A stretch of 64,000 nt of DNA from JAOPZW01 sp963806015 (lineage in GTDB: Bacteria; Actinomycetota; Thermoleophilia; Solirubrobacterales; Solirubrobacteraceae). The position numbers and the translations under genes are program-made. Below are positions 15,571 to 23,642 of this stretch, piece after piece; position 1 is the first letter of the stretch; each line of letters opens with the position of its first letter. The notes beneath the pieces are model-generated. The model ran no database searches and was not told the origin of the DNA. It saw only the letters and a program-made list of their open reading frames with translations. The stretch covers positions 62,001 through 126,000 of the forward strand of contig CAWDWM010000009.1 of the NCBI GenBank assembly GCA_963806015.1. Reading direction: 5' to 3'.

Positions 15571-16511
15571 GCAAGCTCCAGCACGATCTTGCCCAGCTTG
15601 CCGCCGGTCGTGAAGTGCTCATACGCTTGCGCCACCGCATCCAGCGGGTAGGTCGCGGCCACCGGCACGCGCAGCGCGCCGCGCTCGAAGAGCGGCAGCA
15701 CGTGGCGCTCCATCGCGCGGGCGGTGAGGGCCTTCTCCTCCAGGGGCCGCGGTCGCAGGGTCGATGCGCGGATGGTGGCGCGCTTGCCCATGAGCGCCCC
15801 GAGGTTGAGCTCGCCCTTGGCGCCGCCCCCGATGCCGATGACGACGATCCGCCCGCTGGTGGCCAGGGCCTGGAGGTCGCCCCCGAGATTGGGGGCGCCG
15901 ACCAGCTCGAGGACGACGTCGAACGGGCCGTGCTCGGGGAAGCCCTCGGGATCGATGACCTCGTGGGCGCCGAGCGCGGCGACCTCGTCGCGCAGGCTCT
16001 CGTTGCGCACGGTGGCGGTCACGTGGGCACCCGTGGTCGCGCCGAGTTGGACGCCGGCCGTGCCCACGCCGCCGGCGGCGCCGTGCACGAGCAGGCGCTC
16101 GCCGGCGCGCAGGGCCGCCTGGGTGAAGAGGGCGTCGTGGGCGGTGGTGAACACCTCTGGCACGCCCCCGGCCTCGATCCAGCTCAGGCCCTCGGGCACC
16201 GCCATCAGCTGTCGCTCGTGCACCGTGGCCAGCTCGGCCTGGCCTCCGCCTCCGACGACGGCCATCACGCGGTCGCCCTCGGCGAAGCGCTCGGCCCCGG
16301 GCCCGCGCGCCACCACCTCGCCCGCGAGCTCGAGCCCGGGGATGTCGGGCGGCGAGCCGGGAGGCGCCGGGTAGTGGCCCGCGCGCTGGTGGATGTCGGC
16401 GCCGTTGAGCCCGGCCGCGTGGACCCGGACGAGGACCTCCCCGGAGCCCGGTTGCGGATCGGGATGCTCGGCGACGACGACCTGGCCGTCGCGGATGGTG
16501 GCCGCGCGCAT
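15567..16511 (-). CDS. Zinc-independent quinone oxidoreductase (MDR superfamily)
   Basis: 314 residues from the ATG at 16511, which has a TAGACT box eight bases upstream; the longer frame to 16595 has no matching family sequence. The N-terminal GroES-like domain contains AAGLNGADIHQRAGHYPAPPG, and the NADPH fold has VHGAAGGVGTAGVQL. The catalytic and structural zinc cysteines of alcohol dehydrogenases are missing, which places it with NADPH:quinone reductases. The C-terminal YEHFTTGGKLGKIVLE is typical. Confidence 0.85.
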   Translation of the reverse strand: MRAATIRDGQVVVAEHPDPQPGSGEVLVRVHAAGLNGADIHQRAGHYPAPPGSPPDIPGLELAGEVVARGPGAERFAEGDRVMAVVGGGGQAELATVHERQLMAVPEGLSWIEAGGVPEVFTTAHDALFTQAALRAGERLLVHGAAGGVGTAGVQLGATTGAHVTATVRNESLRDEVAALGAHEVIDPEGFPEHGPFDVVLELVGAPNLGGDLQALATSGRIVVIGIGGGAKGELNLGALMGKRATIRASTLRPRPLEEKALTARAMERHVLPLFERGALRVPVAATYPLDAVAQAYEHFTTGGKLGKIVLELA

Positions 16512-16519
16512 GGACGCGG

Positions 16520-16551
16520 AGTCTAGGCGCGGCGTCGCACGCGGGTACCCT
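16520..16551. promoter_or_regulatory. Divergent promoter pair
   Basis: On the minus strand TAGACT (16525-16520) is eight bases before the oxidoreductase ATG. On the plus strand TACCCT (16546-16551) is six bases before the M48 peptidase ATG. Neither gene has a Shine-Dalgarno sequence, so both transcripts may be leaderless. Confidence 0.5.
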
Positions 16552-16557
16552 GCTTGC

Positions 16558-17562
16558 ATGGCACTTCCGGTCGACGCGTGGAAGCTCGACGACATCTCGC
16601 CGCGGGCCTATCAGCACCCCGCCGACCGCGCCGCCACCGCCGCGCTGCACAAGGTCCCCTACCTCGACGACGTGGTGCGCAGGCTCGTCGCCCTGGGCTA
16701 CGAGCGCGCGCTGCGCGCCGCGGCGCTGGGCTCCTCGGTGCGCCTGGGCCAGGAGCAGCTGCCGCACATCTGGGTCCTGCACCGCCAGTGCTTCAACGCG
16801 CTCGACCTCGAGGCCGTGCCCGACCTCTACATGACGCAGATGCCGTTCGCCAACGCCGCGACGATCGGCGTCGAGCGGCCGGTCGTGGTCCTGAACTCGG
16901 AGCTCGTGCGGATCCTCGACGACGACGGCCGCCGAGCCGTACTCGCCCACGAGGCGGCCCATGTGCACTCCGGCCACGTGCTCTATCAGACCGCGATGCT
17001 CATCCTGCTGCGGCTCGCGACCGGCGTGCGGCTGCCGCTGCTCGCCGGGCTGCCGCTGCTGGGCATCCAGCTCGCGCTGCTGGAGTGGTTCCGCGGCGCC
17101 GAGCTCAGCTGCGACCGCGCCGCCGCGGTGGTCACGCGCGACCCGATGGCCGTGTGCCGCGCGCTCATGGTCATCTCGGCCGGCGAGGCCTCCGCGGACC
17201 TCAGCCTCGACGCCTTCGTCGCCCAGGCGATGGACTACAGCGAGGGCGGTAAGGGCCTCGAGAAGCTCACGCGGCTGATGGCCGACATGGGCCTCACGCA
17301 CCCGATGCCCGTGCGCCGCGTGCGGCTGCTGCTCGAGTGGGTCCGCGAGGGCGGCTACGACCGGATCGTCGACGGCGACTACATTCGCCGCGGCCACGAG
17401 CCGCCGCTGCGCGAGGAGGCCGACGCCGCCCAGGAGCACTACTCGAAGCGCGTGTCCGACGCCTTCCAGCAGGCCGGTACCTCGATCAACGAGGTCGGCC
17501 AGCAGCTGGGCGACTGGCTGTCGCGCCAGCGCGGCGGTGGCAGCGGCCCCGACGACGAGTAG
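16558..17562 (+). CDS. M48-family metallopeptidase
   Basis: 334 residues. The zinc motif is HEAAHVHSGH (HExxH) with the third ligand in ELSCDRAAA (the ExxxD helix of M48). Two hydrophobic segments lie between these, giving a membrane-associated protein with a cytoplasmic-type catalytic face, as in HtpX-like enzymes. Residues 1-120 are soluble and include ALHKVPYLDDVVR; the C-terminal tail is polar. A quality-control protease role is likely from family membership. Confidence 0.85.
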   Translation: MALPVDAWKLDDISPRAYQHPADRAATAALHKVPYLDDVVRRLVALGYERALRAAALGSSVRLGQEQLPHIWVLHRQCFNALDLEAVPDLYMTQMPFANAATIGVERPVVVLNSELVRILDDDGRRAVLAHEAAHVHSGHVLYQTAMLILLRLATGVRLPLLAGLPLLGIQLALLEWFRGAELSCDRAAAVVTRDPMAVCRALMVISAGEASADLSLDAFVAQAMDYSEGGKGLEKLTRLMADMGLTHPMPVRRVRLLLEWVREGGYDRIVDGDYIRRGHEPPLREEADAAQEHYSKRVSDAFQQAGTSINEVGQQLGDWLSRQRGGGSGPDDE

Positions 17563-17617
17563 CTGTCGGCGGTCGCGGCGCGCGTAAGGACCGCGCGCGC
17601 GGCGACGCTGACGCAGT

Positions 17618-18322
17618 GTGGCCGTGGAGATCCGCCCCCGCGTCGCCGTCCTCGACGCCGACCCCGAGCTTGGCCAGGAGCTGGCCGCCGATCAGCGCGC
17701 GCCCGCGCGTGCCGCGGCGATCGCCACGGCCGTCACCCTGCCCCGCGGCGCGTGGCGACCGCCGGCCCGTGCCGGCGGGCACCTCGGCCTGCTCGTGCTC
17801 GACGGGCTGCTCACGCGGACCATCGGCCTGCTCGGCCGCGCCTCGATGCAGCTGCTCGGTCCCGAGGATCTGGTGCGCCCGTGGGACGACGACGCGTCGA
17901 GCGGCTCCGTGCCGCGAACCCTCACCTGGGCGGTCCACGAGCCGGCAGAGGTGGCGGTCCTCGATCGCCGCTTCGCCGAGCGGGTCATGCCGTGGCCGGA
18001 GATCACCGCGGCGCTCATCGCCCGCGCACTGCGCCAGAGCAGCTGGCTGGACGCCCACCTCGCCATCCTCGAGAACCCGAGCGTCGAGCTGCGCACGCTG
18101 CTCTTCCTCTGGCACCTGGCCGACCGCTGGGGGCGCGTCGGCGCCGACGGCGTCCAGGTTCCGGTGCGCGTGACGCACGAGACTCTGGGGCGGCTCGTGC
18201 GCGCCCAGCGCCCGTCGGTCACGCGGGCGCTCAACCAGCTCGCCGCGCGCGGCGCGCTCAGCCGCGCCTTCGACGGGACGTGGCGACTGCACGGCGCGCC
18301 GCCGCACGAGCTGGCGGCCTGA
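17618..18322 (+). CDS. Crp/Fnr-family transcriptional regulator
   Basis: 234 residues with a GTG start. The first 120 residues follow the cyclic-nucleotide-binding beta-roll pattern (HLGLLVLDGLLTR, LLGPEDLVRPW) but lack the classical phosphate-binding cassette, so the ligand is uncertain. Residues 150-225 form the winged helix; its recognition part reads VTHETLGRLVRAQRPSVTRAL. It converges with the sigma-factor gene, ending seven bases from it. Confidence 0.78.
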   Translation: MAVEIRPRVAVLDADPELGQELAADQRAPARAAAIATAVTLPRGAWRPPARAGGHLGLLVLDGLLTRTIGLLGRASMQLLGPEDLVRPWDDDASSGSVPRTLTWAVHEPAEVAVLDRRFAERVMPWPEITAALIARALRQSSWLDAHLAILENPSVELRTLLFLWHLADRWGRVGADGVQVPVRVTHETLGRLVRAQRPSVTRALNQLAARGALSRAFDGTWRLHGAPPHELAA

Positions 18323-18328
18323 GGGCGC

Positions 18329-19099
18329 CTATGCGGCGGCGGCCTGATCGGCGGCGCGCAGCCGCTCGACGCCGCGGCGCAGCACCCGGCAGACCTTCAT
18401 CTGCGACATGCCCATGCGCCGCGCGATCTCGCGCTGGGACATGTCTCCCGCGAAGTACAGGCGCATGACGTCGCGCTCGAGCGGCTCGAGCATCGTGGAC
18501 AGCTCGTCGAGCCAGGCGCGATCGAAGGCCCTGCGCAGACCCTCGTCCTCCATGCCGAGCTGATCGGCGACCGTGCGGTCCTCGGCGTCGGTGTGGACCG
18601 GCGCGTCGAGCGACAGGGCCCAGCGCCCGCGGCGCGCCTCCATCGCGGCGGTGACGCGATCGACGGAGAGGTCGAGGTGCTCGGCGAGATCGGAGGTCGT
18701 TGGGGCATGGCCGAGCGTCGCGCTGAGGCGCTCGGTGGCCGAGATCAGCTCCAGCCACGTCTCGGCCGCCTCGCGCGGCGGGCGAACCGCCCACGTGTGG
18801 TCGCGCAACCAGCGCCGCATCTCGCCGATCATCGTCGGCACGGCGTAGCGGACGAAGTCGGTGCCGAAGCCGGGGTCGAAGCGCTCCAGCGCCTTCGTCA
18901 GGCCCAGCGCGGCGGCCTGCTCGAGGTCCTCCACGTACCCGGTGTGGCGATAGCGCCGCGCGAGCCGGCGGATGATCGGGCGCATGCGCGCGACGAGCTC
19001 CTCGCGCGCGGCCAGATCGCCGGCGACGACGTACCGGCGTAGCAGGTCGTCTTCGACCCTGCCCACGCCGGAATGGATGTGGGGGACGCTGGAACGCAT
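18329..19099 (-). CDS. SigB/SigF-type alternative RNA polymerase sigma factor
   Basis: 256 residues. Regions 2, 3 and 4 are all visible: region 2 from DLEQAAALGLTKALERFDP to the promoter-melting segment, region 3 with LSATLGHAPTTSDLAEHLDL, and region 4 ending in the helix-turn-helix MSQREIARRMGMSQMKVCR. This is the group 3 (SigB/SigF/SigG) layout linked to stress and stationary phase. No anti-sigma or anti-anti-sigma gene is adjacent, which is unusual for the group. A perfect LacI-type palindrome lies 58 bases upstream of its start. Confidence 0.86.
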   Translation of the reverse strand: MRSSVPHIHSGVGRVEDDLLRRYVVAGDLAAREELVARMRPIIRRLARRYRHTGYVEDLEQAAALGLTKALERFDPGFGTDFVRYAVPTMIGEMRRWLRDHTWAVRPPREAAETWLELISATERLSATLGHAPTTSDLAEHLDLSVDRVTAAMEARRGRWALSLDAPVHTDAEDRTVADQLGMEDEGLRRAFDRAWLDELSTMLEPLERDVMRLYFAGDMSQREIARRMGMSQMKVCRVLRRGVERLRAADQAAAA

Positions 19100-19156
19100 G
19101 GACCCGTACCTCTCCCGGGCCGGTGCGATCGCTCTCGCCCTCCGACCCTGACCTAC

Positions 19157-19170
19157 TGGAACCGGTTCCA
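19157..19170. promoter_or_regulatory. LacI-type operator palindrome upstream of the sigma-factor gene
   Basis: TGGAACCGGTTCCA is a perfect 14-bp palindrome with the central CG typical of LacI-family operators. It sits between the stop of the LacI gene (19214) and the start of the sigma gene (19099), both on the minus strand. It is therefore placed to control the sigma factor, most simply through the neighbouring LacI protein. Confidence 0.65.
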
Positions 19171-19213
19171 GGCTATCGGCCCAACGGCCTGTGTCAAGGC
19201 AGTGGGTGTCGAA

Positions 19214-20251
19214 TTACGCCGGTGGTGGCGAAACGGTGCGGCGCACGATCACTTCAAGGGGCGGAAGCGGTGCGAGCGCGGCGGCCGGCTCGCCGTTGAG
19301 CGCCCTGAGCAGGAGTTGCGCGCCGACGCGCCCGGACTCCCGCAGTGGCTGGCGCACCGTGGTCAGGCCGATGGCCGCCGCGAGCTCGATGTCATCGAAG
19401 CCGATGACCGAGAGGTCGCCGGGCACTGACAGCCCCGCGCGCGCGGCGGCGTCGAGGACGCCGAAGGCCTGAACGTCGGAGGCCGCGAAGATGGCGGTGG
19501 GCGGGCGGCGCAACGCGAGCAGCTGGCGCGTCAGCTCCACTGCGGTCTCGCGGCCGAACGGGCCGCGGCGCACGCGGCTCGCCGGCAGCGCCACGCGCGC
19601 CTGGCCCAGGGCCCGGCCGAAGCCCTCCAGACGCCGCTGGCTGGAGGCGAAGGCGAACGCCCTGTCCTCGACGTCGCCGACGAAGGCGACATGGCGATGG
19701 CCGGCCTCGAGCAGATGGCATGCCGCCATCGCCCCGCCGGCCACGTCGTCGATCGCGACGTTGGGCAGCAGCGCGTGGGAGACGTCGATGAGCACGGTGG
19801 GCACCCCGTCGCGCTGCAGCGTGCGAACCTCGGCCGCTCTGAGCGGCAGCGAGATGACGATGACCCCGTCGACGCGGTCGCGCCGGGCGAAGCGCCGCAG
19901 CGCGGCGCGGCGGTGGTCGAGCGTCTCGATGTTGAAGAGCGTCAGGTCGTAGGCGCTGCGCCCGACGACGTCGTCGATGCCGCGCAGGCGCTCGACCACC
20001 GACGGGCTGGTGAAGAAGGGGGCGATGACGCCGAGCGTCTGGGTGCGCCCGAGCGACAGGTTGCGCGCGGTCGGGCTCGGCCGGTAGCCGAGCTCGTCCA
20101 TGACGGCACGGACGCGGTCGCGCGTGGCGTCGGCCACGCCGGGGGACTCGTTGAGCACGCGCGAAACGGTGCCGACGCCGACACCCGCGCGCTCGGCGAC
20201 ATCGCGAATCCGCGGCGCACGCGGAGCCGGGCGTTCCGGAGCGCTGGGCAC
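19214..20251 (-). CDS. LacI-family transcriptional regulator
   Basis: 345 residues from the GTG at 20251, with a TACCTC box eight bases upstream. The N-terminal helix-turn-helix reads IRDVAERAGVGVGTVSRVLN, and the hinge helix has the Leu in YRPSPTARNLSLGR. The periplasmic-binding-protein-like core follows (LGVIAPFF, VIGFDDIELA at the end). The effector should be a small molecule, often a sugar, but the neighbourhood gives no metabolic clue. Its likely operator is the palindrome just downstream. Confidence 0.87.
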   Translation of the reverse strand: MPSAPERPAPRAPRIRDVAERAGVGVGTVSRVLNESPGVADATRDRVRAVMDELGYRPSPTARNLSLGRTQTLGVIAPFFTSPSVVERLRGIDDVVGRSAYDLTLFNIETLDHRRAALRRFARRDRVDGVIVISLPLRAAEVRTLQRDGVPTVLIDVSHALLPNVAIDDVAGGAMAACHLLEAGHRHVAFVGDVEDRAFAFASSQRRLEGFGRALGQARVALPASRVRRGPFGRETAVELTRQLLALRRPPTAIFAASDVQAFGVLDAAARAGLSVPGDLSVIGFDDIELAAAIGLTTVRQPLRESGRVGAQLLLRALNGEPAAALAPLPPLEVIVRRTVSPPPA

Positions 20252-20322
20252 GCTGCGATGAGGTACCCCCGCACACGACCGGTGACGCAAGCGCAGTCCG
20301 GGCGCCCGCCCGATCGAGTGCG

Positions 20323-20328
20323 TAGGCT
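20323..20328 (+). promoter_or_regulatory. -10-like box of the GroES-like gene
   Basis: TAGGCT, eight bases before the ATG at 20337. The divergent LacI gene has its own TACCTC box at 20265-20260. Confidence 0.45.
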
Positions 20329-20336
20329 CTTTCGCA

Positions 20337-20690
20337 ATGGCCCGCAACCAACTGCGCCCGCTCTTCGACCGCGTCGTGATCAAGGAGCTCGAGCCCGACC
20401 GGATGCGCCAATCAGGGCTCCTGGTGCCGCCCGGCTCTCACGAGCCGCCGCCGCAGCACGGGATCGTGCTCGCGGTCGGTCAGGGCGTGGACTGGTGGGA
20501 GGCCGCGGGCGTGCAGATGCCCGTCCGCCCGGGCGACCACGTCGTCTTCCCGGCGTCGGCCGGCGCGTGGGTCGAGGTCGACGAGGAGCGCCTGCTGGTG
20601 TGCCGCGTGACCGAGCTGCTGGGCGTACTCGAGCGCGTCGAGGAGCCTCTGCCCGACGCCCGCATGGGCGACGCGCGCGGCGAGAGCTGA
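20337..20690 (+). CDS. GroES-like co-chaperonin family protein
   Basis: 117 residues. The N-terminal LRPLFDRVVIKELE and the loop QSGLLVPPG match the GroES fold and mobile loop; PVRPGDHVVFPASAGAWVEV follows the second half. It is about 20 residues longer than classical GroES and no groEL gene is adjacent, so it is probably a divergent paralogue rather than the housekeeping co-chaperonin. Confidence 0.75.
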   Translation: MARNQLRPLFDRVVIKELEPDRMRQSGLLVPPGSHEPPPQHGIVLAVGQGVDWWEAAGVQMPVRPGDHVVFPASAGAWVEVDEERLLVCRVTELLGVLERVEEPLPDARMGDARGES

Positions 20691-20696
20691 CTGCGG

Positions 20697-20730
20697 GGAG
20701 CGCCGGCGGAAGGGGTTTCGCCGGCGCTCC
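20697..20730. terminator. Bidirectional terminator hairpin
   Basis: A perfect 12-bp stem (20697-20708 with 20719-20730) and a 10-nt loop lie between the convergent GroES-like gene and the LamG gene. The loop ends in TTT. Confidence 0.7.
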
Positions 20731-20737
20731 GGGCAGG

Positions 20738-21511
20738 TCAGCGGCTGGTCGAGAACAGGATCTTCAGGGCGCGCCAGATGTCGGCGACCGGCAGCGCCTG
20801 CGACCAGACCTGGACGCCGTCGATGTCGCCGGTCATGAACAGGTCGCAGCTCGCGCCGTTGTCCGTGCCGTGGTAGTCGCCGAGCAGGCCGCCGCCGCTG
20901 GGCGGGTTGTAGGCGATCGTCGCGTTGGCGGGCGTGCCGGTGCCGATCTCCTGGCCGTCGATGAACAGGCGCACGGTCTGGCCGTCGAACGTGCCCGCGG
21001 CGTGGTGCCACTTGCCGTCCCAGACGGAGGCCGGCGCCGGCGGCGACGCGTACCACGCGTTGGAGCTCGAGATGTAGAACGCCAGCCCGCCGCCGCCGCC
21101 CGTGTACAGGCCGTACGACGCGCGGTCGCACGCCAGCGAGCCCTTGGCGAGGATGTAGCGGTTGACCCCGGGCGATGCATCGCCCCGGAACCACGCGGCC
21201 ACCGTGATCTTCTGCGGATCGAGGCTCGCGGAGTCGGGGATCTGGACGATGTCGTTGCCGTCGAAGCGCAGCGCCGACCCGGCGAAGACGCCCCGGATCC
21301 AGGCCGGGTCCTGATCGTCGGCGGCGGCGGAGTTGCCGAGCGTGCCGTTGTTGCCGTGCCCTGACCAGTCGCGAATCGTCTGGCCCGAGCCTTCGTTCAT
21401 CGGCCACCAGCCGACGAGCGGGAATCCGTCGGCGCCTGCCACAGCAGGAAGGCCGGCGAGGGCAGCGGCGGCGATGACCGCGGCTGCGAGTGAACGTGTC
21501 CGTACGCGCAT
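20738..21511 (-). CDS. Secreted LamG/concanavalin-A-like lectin domain protein
   Basis: 257 residues. Signal peptide at residues 1-27 (RSLAAAVIAAAALAG and an AGA cleavage region). The rest is a single jelly-roll: WWPMNEGSGQTIRDWSGHGN, ITVAAWFRGD, WHHAAGTFDGQTVRLFIDG and IDGVQVWSQALP. These are the standard strands of LamG-like carbohydrate-binding domains. There is no catalytic domain, so it is likely a surface or secreted binding protein. Confidence 0.8.
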   Translation of the reverse strand: MRVRTRSLAAAVIAAAALAGLPAVAGADGFPLVGWWPMNEGSGQTIRDWSGHGNNGTLGNSAAADDQDPAWIRGVFAGSALRFDGNDIVQIPDSASLDPQKITVAAWFRGDASPGVNRYILAKGSLACDRASYGLYTGGGGGLAFYISSSNAWYASPPAPASVWDGKWHHAAGTFDGQTVRLFIDGQEIGTGTPANATIAYNPPSGGGLLGDYHGTDNGASCDLFMTGDIDGVQVWSQALPVADIWRALKILFSTSR

Positions 21512-21583
21512 GGCGGCATTCCATCCGCTTTGTTAGACGTCGAACACCGCCCGTCCGACCAGGATTCGGTGAAAAAGGGGTGG

Positions 21584-22936
21584 CTAGACGCGCTCCAGCA
21601 GGGCCACGCACTCGATGTGCGGGGTCTGCGGAAACATGTCGACCGGGCGCACCCGGCGCAGCGCGTAGCCCGCTTCGACGAGCTGCGCGGCGTTGGGCGC
21701 AAGCGTCGTCGGGTTGCAGGAGACGTAGACGATGCGCGTCGGCCCGGCCTCGATGACGCGGCGCACCACCTTGGCCGACAGGCCCGCGCGCGGCGGGTCG
21801 ACGACGAGCACGTCGGGGCGCCCCGCGGTCTCGACGAGCTGGCGCAGGGCGAGGCGGACGTCGCCCGCGAAGAAGCGCACGTTGTCGATCTCGTTGCGAC
21901 GGGCGTTGGCGATGGCGTCGGCGATGGCGTCCTCGACCAGCTCGAGGCCCCAGACCTCCCCTGCCCGCGGCGCCAGCGACAGGCCGATGGTGCCGATCCC
22001 GCAGAACAGGTCGTAGACGCGCTCCCAGCCCTGCAGCCCGGCGTACTCGGCCGCGATCGCGTACAGGCGCTCGGCCATCTCGGTGTTGGTCTGAAAGAAG
22101 GCATCGGCGCTGATGCGAAAGCGCAGCCCGCCGAGCTCCTCCTCGATGGCCTCGGTGCCGTGCAGGACCTCGGTCCTGCCCCCGGCGGTGGTCTCGCCCA
22201 CGTCCAGCGCCCGCGTCCACACGACGCTGCCGGCGCCGACGGCCTCGGCGAAGCCGTCGAGGTCGACCGCCTCGTCGGAGGTGACGATGCGCACCTGCAG
22301 ATCGCCGGTGCGCCGGCCCTCGCGCACGACGAGGTTGCGCAGCAGCCCGATCTGCGCGCGGCGGTCGTAGGCGGCCAGGCCGCGCTCGCGACACCACTGC
22401 AGCGCCGCGCGCCGCGCCTGGTTGCCGGCCTCGGAGGCCAGCAGGCAGTCCTCGACGTGCTCGATGCGCTCCCACGAGCCCGGCGCGTGGAAGCCGCACA
22501 CCAGCGCGCCGTCGTCGCCGGTGCCGAACGAGTACTCGAGCTTGTTGCGGTAGCGCCACTGCTCCAGCGCCGGCACGAGCGGCTCGAGCTCGTAGCCGTC
22601 GAGCCGGCCGATGCGCCGCAGGGCGTCGTCGACCTGCTCGGCCTTGATCGCGATCTGGCGCTCGTAGGGCAGCACCTGCCACGGCGCGCCCGGATGCAGC
22701 GCGACCGCCTCGATGCGCTCCGGGCCGGCGTCGAGCAGCGCGACCGTGCGCGCCTCGGCGTAGGCCTTCTTGCGCTTGGTCACCACGGCGCGCACGCGGT
22801 CGCCGGGCACCGCGTCGCGCACGAAGACCACGTAGCCCTCGTGTCGCGCCACGCCGGCGCCGCCGAACGCGAGGCTCTCGACCGTCAGCTCGAGCTCCTG
22901 GCCGCGCTCGACGCGCGTCTTGATGGGGGCATCCAT
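21584..22936 (-). CDS. RlmD/TrmA-type RNA uracil-C5 methyltransferase lacking three cluster cysteines
   Basis: 450 residues from the ATG at 22936, with a TACGCT box seven bases upstream. The N-terminal TRAM domain (residues 10-65) is followed by a central RNA-binding part (RYRNKLEYSF) and a SAM-dependent domain with DLFCGIGTIGL, DPPRAGLS, the catalytic YVSCNPTTLA and DMFPQTPHIE. RlmD normally has a C-x5-C-x2-C iron-sulfur segment after TRAM; here the corresponding place reads HPGAPWQVLPYERQ, and only the fourth cysteine (VEDCLL) remains. The target base is likely a uridine in rRNA. Confidence 0.85.
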   Translation of the reverse strand: MDAPIKTRVERGQELELTVESLAFGGAGVARHEGYVVFVRDAVPGDRVRAVVTKRKKAYAEARTVALLDAGPERIEAVALHPGAPWQVLPYERQIAIKAEQVDDALRRIGRLDGYELEPLVPALEQWRYRNKLEYSFGTGDDGALVCGFHAPGSWERIEHVEDCLLASEAGNQARRAALQWCRERGLAAYDRRAQIGLLRNLVVREGRRTGDLQVRIVTSDEAVDLDGFAEAVGAGSVVWTRALDVGETTAGGRTEVLHGTEAIEEELGGLRFRISADAFFQTNTEMAERLYAIAAEYAGLQGWERVYDLFCGIGTIGLSLAPRAGEVWGLELVEDAIADAIANARRNEIDNVRFFAGDVRLALRQLVETAGRPDVLVVDPPRAGLSAKVVRRVIEAGPTRIVYVSCNPTTLAPNAAQLVEAGYALRRVRPVDMFPQTPHIECVALLERV

Positions 22937-22951
22937 TGCCCCCAGCGTAGT

Positions 22952-23605
22952 TCAGGCGAGCTTCTTCTCGATCGCGCCCAGCACGGACTTGCGCGCGTCG
23001 TGGCGCGTCTCGTAGTCGCGCACCTTGCGCAGCTGCGCGGGCGTGAGGTCCTTGAGGCGGCCCTGGATCTGCGCCGCGGTCAGCTCGTCGTAGAGCGTGA
23101 TCGGAAACGAGGAGCCGACGCCGACGCGCCGGCGCGCGCGGTCGACCTCGCGCAGAACGCGGTCGCTGGACTGCAGCGCCTGCGAGCGGCCGCGACCGAG
23201 CAGCTGCTCGAGGTCCGAGCGGAAGCCGTCGGCCTGCGCGCGGCCGGTGGAGAGCAGCGTCTGGCTGAGCTCCGTGGCGTCCTTGCGGGTGATCCGCCCG
23301 CGCTTGACGGCATCGTCGAGCGCGGCCTTGACGCCTTCGGCGGTGAGGACGACGCCCTTGCGCAGCGTGTCGCGCAGCGCGGTGAGGTTCGCGGTGACGG
23401 CGTCGTCGGCCTTGGCGGTGGCCGCCGCCGGCTTGCGGGGGGCGGCGCGCTTGGCCGCCGGCTTGGCCGCCGCGGTGCGCTTGGCGGCGGGCTTGCTCGC
23501 CGCGCTCTTCGCCGCCGGTTTGCGGGTGGCGGCGCGCTTGGCCGCGGGCTTGCTGGCCGCAGCCGGCTTGCGGGCGCGACTCGACGACGACTTCGGCTGC
23601 GGCAT
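22952..23605 (-). CDS. Lys/Ala-rich (histone H1-like) protein with helical C-terminal domain
   Basis: 217 residues from the ATG at 23605, four bases after a GAGGGAGA ribosome binding site; the GTG at 23623 is less likely. Residues 1-65 are repeats of KPAAK and KRAA type, resembling linker-histone tails that bind DNA. Residues 70-155 are amphipathic helices recalling phasin-like coiled coils. A C-terminal module (SFPITLYDELTAAQIQGRL, KVRDYETRHDARKS) resembles a small domain seen in other actinobacterial proteins. A nucleoid or granule role is possible. Confidence 0.65.
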   Translation of the reverse strand: MPQPKSSSSRARKPAAASKPAAKRAATRKPAAKSAASKPAAKRTAAAKPAAKRAAPRKPAAATAKADDAVTANLTALRDTLRKGVVLTAEGVKAALDDAVKRGRITRKDATELSQTLLSTGRAQADGFRSDLEQLLGRGRSQALQSSDRVLREVDRARRRVGVGSSFPITLYDELTAAQIQGRLKDLTPAQLRKVRDYETRHDARKSVLGAIEKKLA

Positions 23606-23642
23606 GGACTCTCCCTCGGGCACGGACAGATCCCGGCGGACC

